64,000 nucleotides of DNA from Watersipora subatra. Its lineage: Eukaryota; Bryozoa; Gymnolaemata; Cheilostomatida; Watersiporidae. Each line of letters starts with the position of its first letter. Within the stretch, counting starts at the first letter, position 1. The translations under genes and the position numbers were made by a program. The stretch is from the NCBI RefSeq assembly GCF_963576615.1, contig NC_088710.1, forward strand, positions 75,587,019-75,651,018, in the 5' to 3' direction. This document shows, in pieces, positions 45,872 through 60,800 of the stretch. Under the pieces are notes generated by a model that made no database searches, was not told the DNA's origin, and worked only from the letters and a program-made list of their open reading frames with translations.

Positions 45872-48800
45872 GTAAGTTTTTGTCACGGCAAGACCATAAT
45901 ATCTTACATTTTTATTTGAGAACTTGCTGGCTTGTGTTAAACGTTTTACATCTTTTTTTCTCTTACTACTATTATGCACCCTTTTCCATATAGGCTCCCC
46001 ATTTTGGGGCAGTTCATCTACTGATTTCCTGCTTATCTTGCTGTAAAACTTGTCTTTATTTCATGATGTTGTTTTTATTGTAGCTATTGTTATCAGCCTG
46101 GCTCACAAAAGTCATGTTTTTGCACTGTTCGAAGGGGATAAACATTTTTCGCATTTATCCAATCTTGAGCGAGAAATGGCATTCAGAACAGAGATGGTGA
46201 GTAGCTAAGTTGCTGATGCCACTATATGTCATTTAGCTATTTTAAAGCCTAACTGTTTGGTTATTCTAAAGGATGCCATTCTGGGATATTTGGCTGATTA
46301 CACTAGCTAGAGAATATGCTTCACTCATTTTGCAAGGAAAAGCAGAACATCTTAAAATTGCCTGAAATTGGTTTACAACATATTTTCTAAAATTGATACA
46401 AAAATGCTTGCAGCTAATTATAACATGCCAATTGAAACTTAACTGTTAGCTTAATGAACGTATTCGTTTGAGTTTGCACCGAGTTGTACTGCAAAGTGTT
46501 TTGTTAACTTAAATACATTAAAGTTTCATAGTTAGCCAACAAATTCTATTGAGTGTGCCATAATAAGTATATAGCTTTTATTTTAAGTGATGCAGTAGCA
46601 ATGGTGGAACAGTAATCAAATTTTGTGTATATTTTGCAGGGCCTCTACTACTCCTATTTTAAAACTATAATTCATGCGCCGTCATTTCTGGAAGGCATGC
46701 ATGAAATCACACAAGATAATGTCACTGAGTACCCTGACACTATCAACACCTTGAAGCGTTTCAACCTCTATCCAGAGGTACGAACTGTGAACTCTCACTG
46801 TTTTTAAAATGCTTTGACAGATTGCTTGTTGAGTCTTAAAATCACTATCTAAACTCAAGCAACAGTTTTGAAAATTGTTTGGAAGTCGCTATTTATAATA
46901 TTCTTTAGGGTAACAAGTGATCCTTTCCTCATTGCTTTGTGCAGTATGTGTACACCAGGAAATGCTTGCTACGTGTGCACTGCAAACGTGTGCATTGCAG
47001 ACGTGTCCTGTTGCAACTGGATTAAATCCCCAATGATTAATGTCTTACCATGTCACTGTGGAAGCTTCAGCATAGCTCCACGCATCATTACTCATGCTCT
47101 CGCTTCATGCTTTACCTTTGAATTAATGCTGATTTTGAGGTGTGTGCAAGAAGTGGAGTTATCTTTCCATTGAGTTCATTCATTGACATGGTTCTGGTAT
47201 ATGTTTTAAAGCCTTGAAACATGGAATCTTGTTTGCTAATCCATTTAAACCTTTTATATGGGTTAGGGTTTTGTCGGCTCTTCAAGCATTTTGCCATTCC
47301 AGACCTTATTGTGAATTTATTAAAATGTGCCAAAAACACACAAACTGTTCGATCTTGTAAATAGTTGTCAGGTTACCATGACAAGAAAGAAACTTATAGC
47401 ATTTTGAATATTCTACTCTAGACATAGACTCTGTAGTGTGTCAACAAGAAAAAAGATATCCCAGTTTTTTATAGTGGTCACAAACTCACAATGTGCTTAC
47501 CTGATTTATTCACTGTCACTAAAGCACAAGATAAAATAGGGCTGACGAGGATCTCACTCATCGGGCAGTAAAATATGATATGCTTTTCTTTTCACTAGGT
47601 TATTCTTGGTGCTGCGTACCGATTTTACATAGATATGGCTGACCGCAACGACTGGCGTGTAAAGATCTGCTATCAGGTTAATAGGGGAGAAGGAAAGTCA
47701 CCAGTCCCTAGCTGTGAAGGTGTGTGACAGTTTTATGCTGACCAGTACCTAGCTATGAAAGTGTGTGACAGGTTTATACTGAATCAGTACCTAACTGTGA
47801 ATGTATGTGACAAGTCTATGTTGAACCAGTACCTAACTGTGAATGTGTGTGACAGGTTTATGCTGAACCAGTACCTAACTGTGAAGGTATGTGACAGGTC
47901 TATGCTGAACCAGTACCTAACTGTGAAGGTATGTGACAGGTCTATGCTGAACCAGTATCTAACTGTGAAGGTATGTGACAGGTCTATGCTGAACCAGTAC
48001 CTAACTGTGAAGGTGTGTGACAGGTCTATGCTGAACCAGTACCTAACTGTGAAGGTATGTGACAGGTCTATGCTGAACCAGTACCTAACTGTGAAGGTAT
48101 GTGACAGGTCTATGTTGAACCAGTACCTAACTGTGAAGGTATGTGACAGGTCTATGCTGAACCAGTACCTAACTGTGAAGGTATGTGACAGGTCTATGCT
48201 GAACCAGTACCCAACTGTGAATGTGTGTGACAGGTCTATGCTGAACCAGTACCTAACTGTGAAGGTATATGACAGGTCTATGCTGAACCAGTACCTAGCT
48301 GTGAGAGAGTGTGCGTTGAGAAGGGGTGCCATGAGAGCTTTGCAACATTTTTGTATAAATAACCTTTTCACATGTTGATTCGTGTTAAAGCCAAGCAGAT
48401 TTTTCTTCTATGATTTGCCCTCAATACAATGAGATGTCCAAATGCTACCGGTCAAGCATTTTTTCTGCTGCGCATGCAATACTTTCTGTAAGCAAATATA
48501 TTGAAAATTACAAAAAATGAGCTATTTTTAATGTTTTCATATTTTCAGAGCAACTAGAAATAGGAGATTGCATGTGTGCTGCGTCTGTAATACTTAAAGA
48601 CATATAACATTAAAACATAACCAAATATATCAACATATATACAATATATGTTAGATGTTATACATATATACAATATACTCAGATGTTATATCTGAGTGCT
48701 GTGAGAAGTAAAAAAGAGGCAGCTCAACTTACCTGGAGTGAAAGATGACATCTGCTCAGACATAAGGTGATACACGAGCTGCTCTCTCGCATCACCTAGC

Positions 48801-51800
48801 TGCTGTCAAACACTTTACAATGTTGCTATTGAGAGTCTAGTGTGTGTGGGCATAAGACAATATTGCTCTGGTAGTTTACTATATTCTAAGATGTTATGCA
48901 GCACAAGCATGGTATGTTATGCAGCACAGCATGGTATGCTATGCAGCACAGCATGGTATGTTATGCACCACAGCATGGTATGCTATGCAGCACAGCATGG
49001 TATGTTATGCAGCATACCATGGTATGTTATGTTGTACTACCTGTATAATATATGAAAATATATAAAAGTCCTCTATATACCTGACAGTACACTGTTAGTA
49101 TACTGACAGTACATTGTTAGTATACTGTCAGTATACTGACAGTGTACCCAAGTTACTAATCGATCCCTACATTTGACTGTATATAGACCACACATACACA
49201 CCGTGTAAATGACAGTATGTACTAATCACTTGTACACTCTGTACACATGGCAGTGTACGCGAGTCTCGCAGACTGTATACATAATTGTACACATTAGCTA
49301 GCTGTATACACTACATTCATCATGACATACGCTAGTCAGTTGTATTTTGTTGGATGCTTCCAGATTCCCTTCCCCACCTTTTCGGGCTCGCTGGGGCATT
49401 ATAAGTAATTACGGTATTTACAGCTATCAGTATCCATAAACTTGAAGTCATCTTCTCTACACGTCGCTTTTGGCTATGAACTTTTCACCTGGTTTCTGTC
49501 GCTTACAAAAATAAAATAAGCCAAAACTGAGATTTGTGTTGAAGGTCTCGGGGAGCCGACATACTTCTATGTAACAGCAGTTATGTTTCTCAATGGATTT
49601 ATGATGGGAGCCTATTTCCTTTTCGGCACCTTTCTGAGGTCAGTCTTGTGGTTTCTCTCTATCGCTTACTTCGCCTTCTTTTCCTGCTGCATTTTAACAT
49701 CTGATTTTATATCTTTGTTTGGTTCATGCCATGCTTCTGCCAAAATTGCTTTTCACTACCACTTTTGATATTGCCTATTTCGCTGCTCCTGTCATGTGAT
49801 GTCACAGAGTCGACAATAATGATGGTATTACAAAAGAAGGTTTCAAACTCCAAGCAGTTAAGCCACTTAATAAAATTAGATGTCGAAGGAAGTACTACTC
49901 TATAACTCTGGTAGATTAATAGACTTAGATATACATGTATATTTAGCTTAATAGTCTTAGACATCTACATGTATTGTTGGAGTACTCTATGACAGCACTA
50001 ATTCGTCTGTTATTCTATATAAGACCTTAGCTATGGCACTGCAAGTATTTGCTCTATAATCTTGTCAAGTCTGTAGAAATAGAACAATGATTTAAAATTT
50101 TCCAATTTCATTAAGATACGACTCAAAAATAATATGATTTCGTTTGTTAGACTAATTTAGTTCAATTCTTCTGCTTGATCTGAATCATAAAACTGCTGTG
50201 GCCTTTTTCTAATGTGGCCAATCAGCTATGGGCTAGAGAGGTCATTGCGTATTAGACTATATTGAGTTGGCTTTGAGCCAGAGAGATGATTATGTGCTCC
50301 GCGTTTATTTATCATGAAGAGAATTACAGCCTCTGAACAGTACTCTTACAGCCTCTGAACAGTACTCTTACAGTATGCTGAACAGTACTCTTACAGTATG
50401 CTGAACAGTACTCTTACAGTATGCTGAACGGTACTCTTACAGCCTCTGAACAGTACTCTTACAGTATGCTGAACAGTACTCTTACAGTATGCTGAACGGT
50501 ACTCTTACAGCCTCTGAACAGTACTCTTACAGTATGCTGAACAGTACTCTTACAGTATGCTGAACGGTGCTTGTTAAAACTAAACTCTCCAAAAGACTAA
50601 AAATGACCTAATAATGACCTCGCTTTAAAGTTACTGCTTTTATACTCTCTGAGGCCCTAAGGCATGGCCTGAGCAAACTCTACACATTTTGTGATAATGA
50701 GACAAATAAGTTTATTTTAGTTCAGAGTAAGTACATTACGGATTAACCTAATGAGTGTGTTTAAACTCGTAGACTCGTAGCACAGGACAGTAACATAAGT
50801 ATATGGGTGGTTGTACTTTTTGCTGTATAGCCACCTACCAGCTATGCTGGCTACAGATTGGTATGCAGTTGTATTACTCCTCCACCTTTTCTATACCTCA
50901 AGTACTTCTGAAATTATGTTTGAAGTAAACCAATGAACTAATTTGAGCTAATAATACTACTTGAAATATAATCATGGGTGCTTCGCTATCAAACTCAGTT
51001 TATAAGGTCCACATCTCTAAAGAATTAGTCTATTATGCTCCCTCTCTATTTGCGCAAGATATACTATATCAATCCATATACTTATATAGATCTCCAAGTT
51101 TATTTGTTCTTCGGTTCGTTTGGCTATAGCTATTAAAACCGTGGAATTAAAAGCTCGCATTCGGCTGGATTTGAGCTCATGAAGATTGCAACCGCATGTT
51201 TGTAGACCAATTCTCTAACCACAAGTCTACGAAGGCTCTTACGATTACATAGCTCTTATTATACCGGTATATGTACTCTGTATCTTTTTTGCGATTGCAC
51301 ACGCTAAATGTGCACTTTTTATCATTAATTAATATATCTTTTGCATTTGTTATTTGAAATTTTTTACAAGTTAAATTTTTGCTGCCATTACAAATGGCAG
51401 CAAAAATTTCAAATTTTGAAATTTCTGTGCCATTTGAAAAACTGTGCCATTTGAAAAACTGTGCCATTTCAAATGTGTCGCTACACTTCTGTTTCTGATT
51501 TTTCCTAACGTTTGATTGCTAGATCTCTAAAATCGAAATTCTTTTCACGTGGACAATTGTATTATATCGAGTAGGAATAGCCTCTTTCATAGAATAGAAT
51601 ACATTCTTTCTCTGCTCGGTCAGACAAAGTACCAGACAAAGACAGTCCGATATCTCATTTTTACATTTGTACCATTATCGAGAGGTACCAGTATCATCGT
51701 ATTCAAAGTTTTGATGGATAGCTCCTGCTGGAACAGTAACCTTTTTATACACATACACTTCTATACAATAATTATTGTTATTAGTAATTCATCAACATAT

Positions 51801-54800
51801 TTAAGATTTTTATTTTGTTTTCTCAGCTCGTAATGATTGTATCATTGCCAAATCATTTTTCATTGTAATCGTAGCAAAACAGATTTTATTTAGCCATTAC
51901 TTGCTAATTATTTCAGATTTACATTTAAACACTTTACAGTTGTTTTATTTTTTTTTCTTACTTCACTTGAACTGCGCAAAACACATTTCTCATGATATGA
52001 AGTTTAAAAGTTAGAACGTTAACTGTTGTTATTTGTGGAATAAAAATAACTTTTGTGTGCAAAGGCTTATGTTATCTGGGCAATGCCGGGCGTTCCACTA
52101 GGCTATATTTATAAATCTCAAAGTTTGTGTGTCTGTGTGTCTGTGTGTGTGCACTTAAATATGTCCAGCTATAGCTATTCAAATCTTGGAATGAAGAATT
52201 CGTATCGCGGAAGATTTGATCTCGGAACCCCCCATTCCCCAGACAATATGCTAAACCATGGAACTACATGAGATTGATAGATTCACTGGGCGATATATGT
52301 TACTATATGGGTGAAAATATGCTACCGCTCTCCGTTATGGTACAACGTCATTATATGTATTATTAAGAGCCGTAGATAACTAGCTTGCTTAAATTAGCCA
52401 TTGACAATGTGTCAGGCTAATGGCAAGTGGCATTGTTTATAAGCTGAGTTTATAAGTGTGGCTTTGCAATCACTGCTTATAAGTTGATTTTTAATACCCG
52501 TGCAACGCGGTGCATTCCACTAGTATTATAATATTTTAGAAGTCAGCAAAGTTCCTTGCTTTTCACTCTTTAATTTTGTTCCGTAAAACTTACTCAGATG
52601 CAATGAAAATGAACCATGCTAAGTGTCATATTTTATACTCCACTAGAACTAGGAAAACAGCGTCACCTTTTGATTATTTACCATATACTCGTATATTACC
52701 TATTGCATGGGCAGCAGTGAAAATGGGTAACTGTTAGCATTAATGGATCAATGTGCAATAGTGAGAGAAAAGAGTGTAAATCTAAATACAATTTTTAGAG
52801 AAATCATGAAAGTAAGTTCTTGTGTCTAAGAGTCTTGTGACAGACCTTGAGTATCTAGGAGTTTTGTGACAGACCTTGAGTATCTAGGAGTCTTGTGACA
52901 GACCTTGAGTATCAAGGAGTCTTGTGACAGACATTGAGTATCTAGGAGTCTTGTGACAGACCTTGAGTATCTAGGAGTCTTGTGTCAGACATTGAGTATC
53001 TAGGAGTCTTGTGTCAGACCTTGAGTATCTAGGAGTCTTGTGACAGACCTTGAGTATCTAGGAGTCTTGTGACAGACCTTGAGTATTTAGGAGTCTTGTG
53101 TCAGACATTGAGTATCTAGGAGTCTTGTGTCAGACCTTGAGTATCTAGGAGTCTTGTAACAGACCTTGAGTATCTAGGAGTCTTGTGACAGACCTTGAGT
53201 ATCTAGGAGCCTTGTGTCAGACACTGAGTATCTAGGAGTCTTGTGACAGACCTTGAGTATCTAGGAGTCTTGTGACAGACCTTGAGTATCTAGGAGTCTT
53301 GTGACATACATTGAGTATCTAGGAGTCTTGTGATAGACCTTGAGTATCTAGGAGTCTTGTGTCAGACCTTGAGTATCTAGGAGTCTTGTGACAGACATTG
53401 AGTATCTAGGAGTCTTGTGTCAGACATTGAGTATCTAGCAGTCTGTGACAGACCTTGAGTATCTAGGAGTCTTGTGACAGACCTTGAGTATCTAGGAGTC
53501 TTGTGTCAGACCTTGAGTATCTAGGAGTCTTGTGTCAGACCTTGAGTATCTAGGAGTCTTGTGACAGACCTTGAGTATCTAGGAGTCTTGTGACAGACCT
53601 TGAGTATCTAGGAGTCTTGTGCCAGACCTTGAGTATCTAGGAGTCTTGTGTCAGACCTTGAGTATCTAGGAGTTTGGACTAGTTACAACATGACGAATAA
53701 ATGGTAGTATTTCAGTGCTGATTGTTAGTGGTTCTGCCTCCACAATTAGTCGCTGCGAAGTCAAATGTGCCAAGGTAAAAACATGGAGACAATGTACTAG
53801 TTGGTTAGTGCTTAACTTGAAATGAATAGCCCGGTAGTAGGTGCTAACACTCACTATAATCCTTGACTGTGTATATCAAACCATGTAGTATAACACGCAT
53901 AACTTAGCAACTTATGTACTGGCACACTGTAGCATAGACATGAGTATTTGATGTCTAATCTTGGTCTTTCCTATTGCTCGTTGCGCTGAGGGAATGTTTG
54001 TCTAACGCTAAAGCAAACTCGTGTTTCATATATTCCAGCGGCAGCATGTTCGGTGGCTTGCTGACAGTCCTCTGTTATTTCTTCAACCACGGAGAGTGTA
54101 CGCGTGTCATGTGGACTCCTCCTCTTCGTGAAAGCTTCGCATTTCCAATGCTGGTTGTTCAAATGTTATATCTCTCCTACATGCTCAAGTGAGTTCCCTA
54201 GCCTGAGATATTAAGTATTATACCTCTGCTATATACTGAAGTGAGTTCCTTAGCCTGAGATACTAAATATTATATCTTTTCTATATGCTTACACGAGTTC
54301 CTTAGGGAGACTACATGTAACTAATGCTAGCAATTTTAGTAAAATGTCACCAAATTTGTAGCATATTCTTACACCTGTGTCTCTCTATGTGTTCATGAAG
54401 AGTACGAGAGAAACAGCCAATATCTGTTGGGGTTGATCAAAGGAGGGTCTAGATGATTGGGACATATAATCTGAATATATTATTCCATTTGCGATAGATA
54501 GATTGCCTTTGCCTCTCCTATTATGGCCGATGGAATGTCTGCTCCATCCTTCTTGTTTCATAGGTGTTTGTGTGTTTCAGGAAAAGAACCCCAACTTTCA
54601 AAGACTCCATCTGTCTTGCTCTTCTCATTGTTGGGTTCATGCTGCCATGGCAGGTGAGCTTTCACAACAAACGTTCACTGTGTATTTGCCTAACCATGTG
54701 TTTAGTACAGACCTCTATGCTGCTCTAAGTCTATCAGCCGCTCTAAGTCTATCAGCTCCTCTAAGTCTATCAGCCCCTCTAAGTCTATCAGCCGCTCTAA

Positions 54801-57800
54801 GTCTATCTGCCGCTCCAAGTCAATCAGCCGCTCTAAGTCTTTTAGTTACTGTGTTTGAGTCTGTTACTAGCTAGAATAACTTTTCTGTTTTTATCTGTAG
54901 TTTGCTCAATTCGCTCTGATGACACAACTTGTTGCGGTTCTTGGATGTTTCGTGCTTGGCTACATAAACTTTCTACGAATGAAACTCATCCTGATTGGTC
55001 ACTCGGTGAGTAGAATATTTTATCCCATCTAAAACACAGCAGGAAAATACCTGCAGTGTTTTATCTTAACCATACATGTATTTATATAATTGTTTGCTCA
55101 TTAGGTAGCATTTGATTGTTTATGATACAAACTTACTCACCTGGAGTTGTCTGCTCACTAGGGACCTCTAATTTCTGTAAATGTTGTTTGTAACAAATAA
55201 TTTTCAGCGATTTGTTATATCACACTTTGTATTAATCAACAGTCAAGATTCTGTTCTAAAGTTGTTGGTCTAAATTAAACTATCGAGCTAATATTTACAT
55301 CCTTGAAGTTTGAAAGTTTCTTAAATTGTTCCAAAATATGCCAAAATGACATAAATCACATGTATTTAACACAATAATGATCAGAGTTGTTATATGAAAT
55401 TATCATGAATATTAAATGTTCATTGCTATATTGTTGTATTGATGTAATGCACTAGTTTCATCGCATTATTGTTGGAAGCTATAATTGGTCTCCATATAAA
55501 ATTATATACGACTATATGAATGTTTGTTTTCTACCTGATATTTATACTCAAGTCTTTGTACCTGATATTTATATCTAAGTCTTTGTACCTGATATTTATA
55601 TCTGAGTCTTTGTACCTGATATTTATATCTAAGTCTTTGTACCTGATATTTATATCTGAGTCTTTGTACCTGATATTTATATCTAAGTCTTAGTACCTGA
55701 TATTTATATCTGAGTCTTTCTACCTGATATTTATATCTAAGTCTTTGTACCTGATATTTATATCTAAGTCTTTGTACCTGATATTTATATCTGAGTCTTT
55801 GTACCTGATATTTATATCTGAGTCTTTGTACCTGATATTTATATCTGAGTCTTTGTACCTGATATTTATATCTAAGTCTTTGTACCTGATATTTATATCT
55901 GAGTCTTTCTACTTGATATTTATATCTAAGTCTTTGTACCTGATATTTATATCTAAGTCTTTGTACCTGATATTTATATCTAAGTCTTTGTACCTGATAT
56001 TTATATCTGAGTCTTTGTACCTGATATTTATATCTAAGTCTTAGTACCTGATATTTATATCTGAGTCTTTGTACCTGATATTTATACTCAAGTCTTTGTA
56101 CCTGATATTTATAACTAAGTCTTTGTACCTGATATTTATATCTGAGTCTTTGTACCTGATATTTATATCTAAGTCTTAGTACCTGATATTTATATCTGAG
56201 TCTTTCTACCTGATATTTATATCTAAGTCTTTGTACCTGATATTTATATCTAAGTCTTTGTACCTGATATTTATATCTGAGTCTTTGTACCTGATATTTA
56301 TATCTGAGTCTTTGTACCTGATATTTATATCTGAGTCTTTGTACCTGATATTTATATCTAAGTCTTTGTACCTGATATTTATATCTGAGTCTTTCTACTT
56401 GATATTTATATCTAAGTCTTTGTACCTGATATTTATATCTAAGTCTTTGTACCTGATATTTATATCTAAGTCTTTGTACCTGATATTTATATCTGAGTCT
56501 TTGTACCTGATATTTATATCTAAGTCTTAGTACCTGATATTTATATCTGAGTCTTTGTACCTGATATTTATACTCAAGTCTTTGTACCTGATATTTATAT
56601 CTAAGTCTTTGTACCTGATATTTATATCTGAGTCTTTGTACCTGATATTTATATCTAAGTCTTTGTACCTGATATTTATATCTGAGTCTTTGTACCTGAT
56701 ATTTATATCTAAGTCTTAGTACCTGATATTTATATCTGAGTCTTTCTACCTGATATTTATATCTAAGTCTTTGTACCTGATATTTATATCTAAGTCTTTG
56801 TACCTGATATTTATATCTGAGTCTTTGTACCTGATATTTATATCTGAGTCTTTGTACCTGATATTTATATCTGAGTCTTTGTACCTGATATTTATATCTA
56901 AGTCTTTGTACCTGATATTTATATCTGAGTCTTTCTACCTGATATTTATATCTAAGTCTTTGTACCTGATATTTATATCTAAGTCTTTGTACCTGATATT
57001 TATATCTAAGTCTTTGTACCTGATATTTATATCTGAGTCTTTGTACCTGATATTTATATCTAAGTCTTAGTACCTGATATTTATATCTGAGTCTTTGTAC
57101 CTGATATTTATACTCAAGTCTTTGTACCTGATATTTATATCTAAGTCTTTGTACCTGATATTTATACTCAAGTCTTTGTACCTGATATTTATATCTAAGT
57201 CTTTGTACCTGATATTTATATCTAAGTCTTTGTACCTGATATTTATATCTGAGTCTTTGTACCTGATATTTATACTCAAGTCTTTGTACCTGATATTTAT
57301 ATCTAAGTCTTTGTACCTGATATTTATATCTGAGTCTTTGTACCTGATATTTATATCTAAGTCTTTGTACCTGATATTTATATCTGAGTCTTTGTACCTG
57401 ATATTTATACTCAAGTCTTTGTACCTGATATTTATATCTAAGTCTTTGTACCTGATATTTATATCTAAGTCTTTGTACCTGATATTTATATCTGAGTCTT
57501 TGTACCTGATATTTATACTCAAGTCTTTGTACCTGATATTTATATCTAAGTCTTTGTACCTGATATTTATATCTAAGTCTTTGTACCTGATATTTATATC
57601 TGAGTCTTTGTACCTGATATTTATATCTAAGTCTTTGTACCTGATATTTATATCTGAGTCTTTGTACCTGATATTTATATCTAAGTCTTTGTACCTGATA
57701 TTTATATCTGAGTCTTTGTACCTGATATTTATATCTAAGTCTTAGTACCTGATATTTATATCTGAGTCTTTGTACCTGATATTTATATCTAAGTCTTTGT

Positions 57801-60800
57801 ACCTGATATTTATATCTGAGTCTTTCTACCTGATATTTATATCTGAGTCTTTGTACCTGATATTTATATCTGAGTCTTTGTACCTGATATTTATATCTGA
57901 GTCTTTGTACCTGATATTTATATCTGAGTCTTTGTACCTGATATTTATACTCAAGTCTTTGTACCTGATATTTATATCTGAGTCTTTGTACCTGATATTT
58001 ATATCTAAGTCTTTGTACCTGATATTTATACTCAAGTCTTTGTACCTGATATTTATATCTAAGTCTTTGTACCTGATATTTATATCTGAGTCTTTGTACC
58101 TGATATTTATATCTAAGTCTTTGTACCTGATATTTATACTCAAGTCTTTGTACCTGATATTTATACTCAAGTCTTTGTACCTGATATTTATATCTGAGTC
58201 TTTGTACCTGATATTTATACTCAAGTCTTTGTACCTGATATTTATATCTGAGTCTTTGTACCTGATATTTATACTCAAGTCTTTGTACCTGATATTTATA
58301 TCTGAGTCTTTGTACCTGATATTTATATCTGAGTCTTTGTACCTGATATTTATATCTAAGTCTTTGTACCTGATATTTATACTCAAGTCTTTGTACCTGA
58401 TATTTATACTCAAGTCTTTGTACCTGATATTTATATCTAAGTCTTTGTACCTGATATTTATATCTGAGTCTTTGTACCTGATATTTATATCTAAGTCTTT
58501 GTACCTGATATTTATATCTGAGTCTTCCTACCTGATATTTATATCTGAGTCTTTGTACCTGATATTTATATCTGAGTCTTTGTACCTGATATTTATATCT
58601 GAGTCTTTGTACCTGATATTTATATCTAAGTCTTTGTACCTGATATTTATACTCAAGTCTTTGTACCTGATATTTATATCTGAGTCTTTGTACCTGATAT
58701 TTATACTCAAGTCTTTGTACCTGATATTTATATCTGAGTCTTTGTACCTGATATTTATACTCAAGTCTTTGTACCTGATATTTATACTCAAGTCTTTGTA
58801 CCTGATATTTATATCTAAGTCTTTGTACCTGATATTTATATCTGAGTCTTTGTACCTGATATTTATATCTAAGTCTTTGTACCTGATATTTATATCTGAG
58901 TCTTTCTACCTGATATTTATATCTGAGTCTTTGTACCTGATATTTATATCTGAGTCTTTGTACCTGATATTTATATCTAAGTCTTTGTACCTGATATTTA
59001 TATCTGAGTCTTTCTACCTGATATTTATATCTGAGTCTTTGTACCTGATACCTGATATTTATATCTGAGTCTTTGTACCTGATATTTATATCTAAGTCTT
59101 TGTACCTGATATTTATACTCAAGTCTTTGTACCTGATATTTATATCTGAGTCTTTCTACCTGATATTTATATCTGAGTCTTTGTACCTGATATTTATATC
59201 TGAGTCTTTGTACCTGATATTTATATCTAAGTCTTTGTACCTGATATTTATATCTGAGTCTTTCTACCTGATATTTATATCTGAGTCTTTGTACCTGATA
59301 TTTATATCTGAGTCTTTGTACCTGATATTTATATCTAAGTCTTTGTACCTGATATTTATACTCAAGTCTTTGTACCTGATATTTATACTCAAGTCTTTGT
59401 ACCTGATATTTATTTATATCCAAGTCTTTGTACCTGATATTTATATCTGAGTCTTTGTACCTGATATTTATATCTAAGTCTTTGTACCTGATATTTATAT
59501 CTGAGTCTTTCTACCTGATATTTATATCTGAGTCTTTGTACCTGATATTTATATCTGAGTCTTTGTACCTGATATTTATATCTAAGTCTTTGTACCTGAT
59601 ATTTATATCTGAGTCTTTCTACCTGATATTTATATCTGAGTCTTTGTACCTGATACCTGATATTTATATCCGAGTCTTTGTACCTGATATTTATATCTGA
59701 GTCTTTGTACCTGATATTTATATCTGAGTCTTTGTACCTGATATTTATACTCAAGTCTTTGTACCTGATATTTATATCTAAGTCTTTGTACCTGATATTT
59801 ATATCTAAGTCTTTGTACCTGATATTTATACTCAAGTCTTTGTACCTGATATTTATACTCAAGTCTTTGTACCTGATATTTATACTCAAGTCTTTGTACC
59901 TGATATTTATATCTGAGTCTTTCTACCTGATATTTATATCTGAGTCTTTGTACCTGATATTTATATCTGAGTCTTTGTACCTGATATTTATATCTGAGTC
60001 TTTGTACCTGATATTTATATCTAAGTCTTTGTACCTGATATTTATATCTGAGTCTTTCTACCTGATATTTATATCTGAGTCTTTGTACCTGATATTTATA
60101 TCTGAGTCTTTGTACCTGATATTTATATCTGAGTCTTTGTACCTGATATTTATATCTAAGTCTTTGTACCTGATATTTATATCTAAGTCTTTGTACCTGA
60201 TATTTATATCTGAGTCTTTCTACCTGATATTTATATCTGAGTCTTTGTACCTGATATTTATATCTAAGTCTTTACCTGATATTTATATCTAAGTCTTTGT
60301 ACCTGATATTTATATCTAAGTCTTTGTACCTGATATTCATACTCAAGTCTTTGTACCTGATATTTATATCTAAGTCTTTGTACCTGATATTTATATCTAA
60401 GTCTTTGTACCTGATATTTATATCTAAGTCTTTGTACCTGATATCTATACTCAAGTCTTTGTACCTGATATCTATATCTAAGTCTTCACCCCTGAGTTTT
60501 ATACTACTTGTATATCTAGATTTTCTGTGTTATTTGTAGATGGGCCTTTTCATCAGCTTTCTGATGCTCTTTGGTAATGAGATGCTTCTCTCATCATTTT
60601 ATGCCTCTTGCATCCTTTCTGTCTATGTGAGTATATCTTTGCGTTACAACTATGTTACTATCTCAGTAATCTAATGCCTTGGTGTCTATTCTCTGAGATT
60701 GTGGAGACTTCCATTTATGAAGAAGTCTCTATGCATGCTCTAGCTTTGCACTCTTACATCACTAGTTGATCCTGCTATTTGACGGAGTTCTTCGCCACAA

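Noticed and set aside
47755-48378. 207-residue open frame in the 42-bp array, in the frame of exon 4
   Set aside because: It is intronic sequence separated from exon 4 by an in-frame TGA at 47725, and homology to DPY19 resumes precisely at exon 5.
52833-53672. Amplified splice junction in intron 5, by analogy with introns 4 and 6
   Set aside because: The 29-bp unit shows no similarity to the exon 5 end or its donor.
57770-59068. Plus-strand open frames with YLIFISKSL repeats in the same array
   Set aside because: Same explanation; hydrophobic-looking repeats arise from TTTATATC-rich units, not from a membrane protein.
55502-59122. 1,206-residue minus-strand open reading frame with RLRYKYQVQ repeats
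   Set aside because: It lies wholly within the 27-bp array. Because 27 is divisible by three and the unit lacks stops, several frames on both strands are open. It is antisense inside an intron of a well-supported gene and has no unique sequence.
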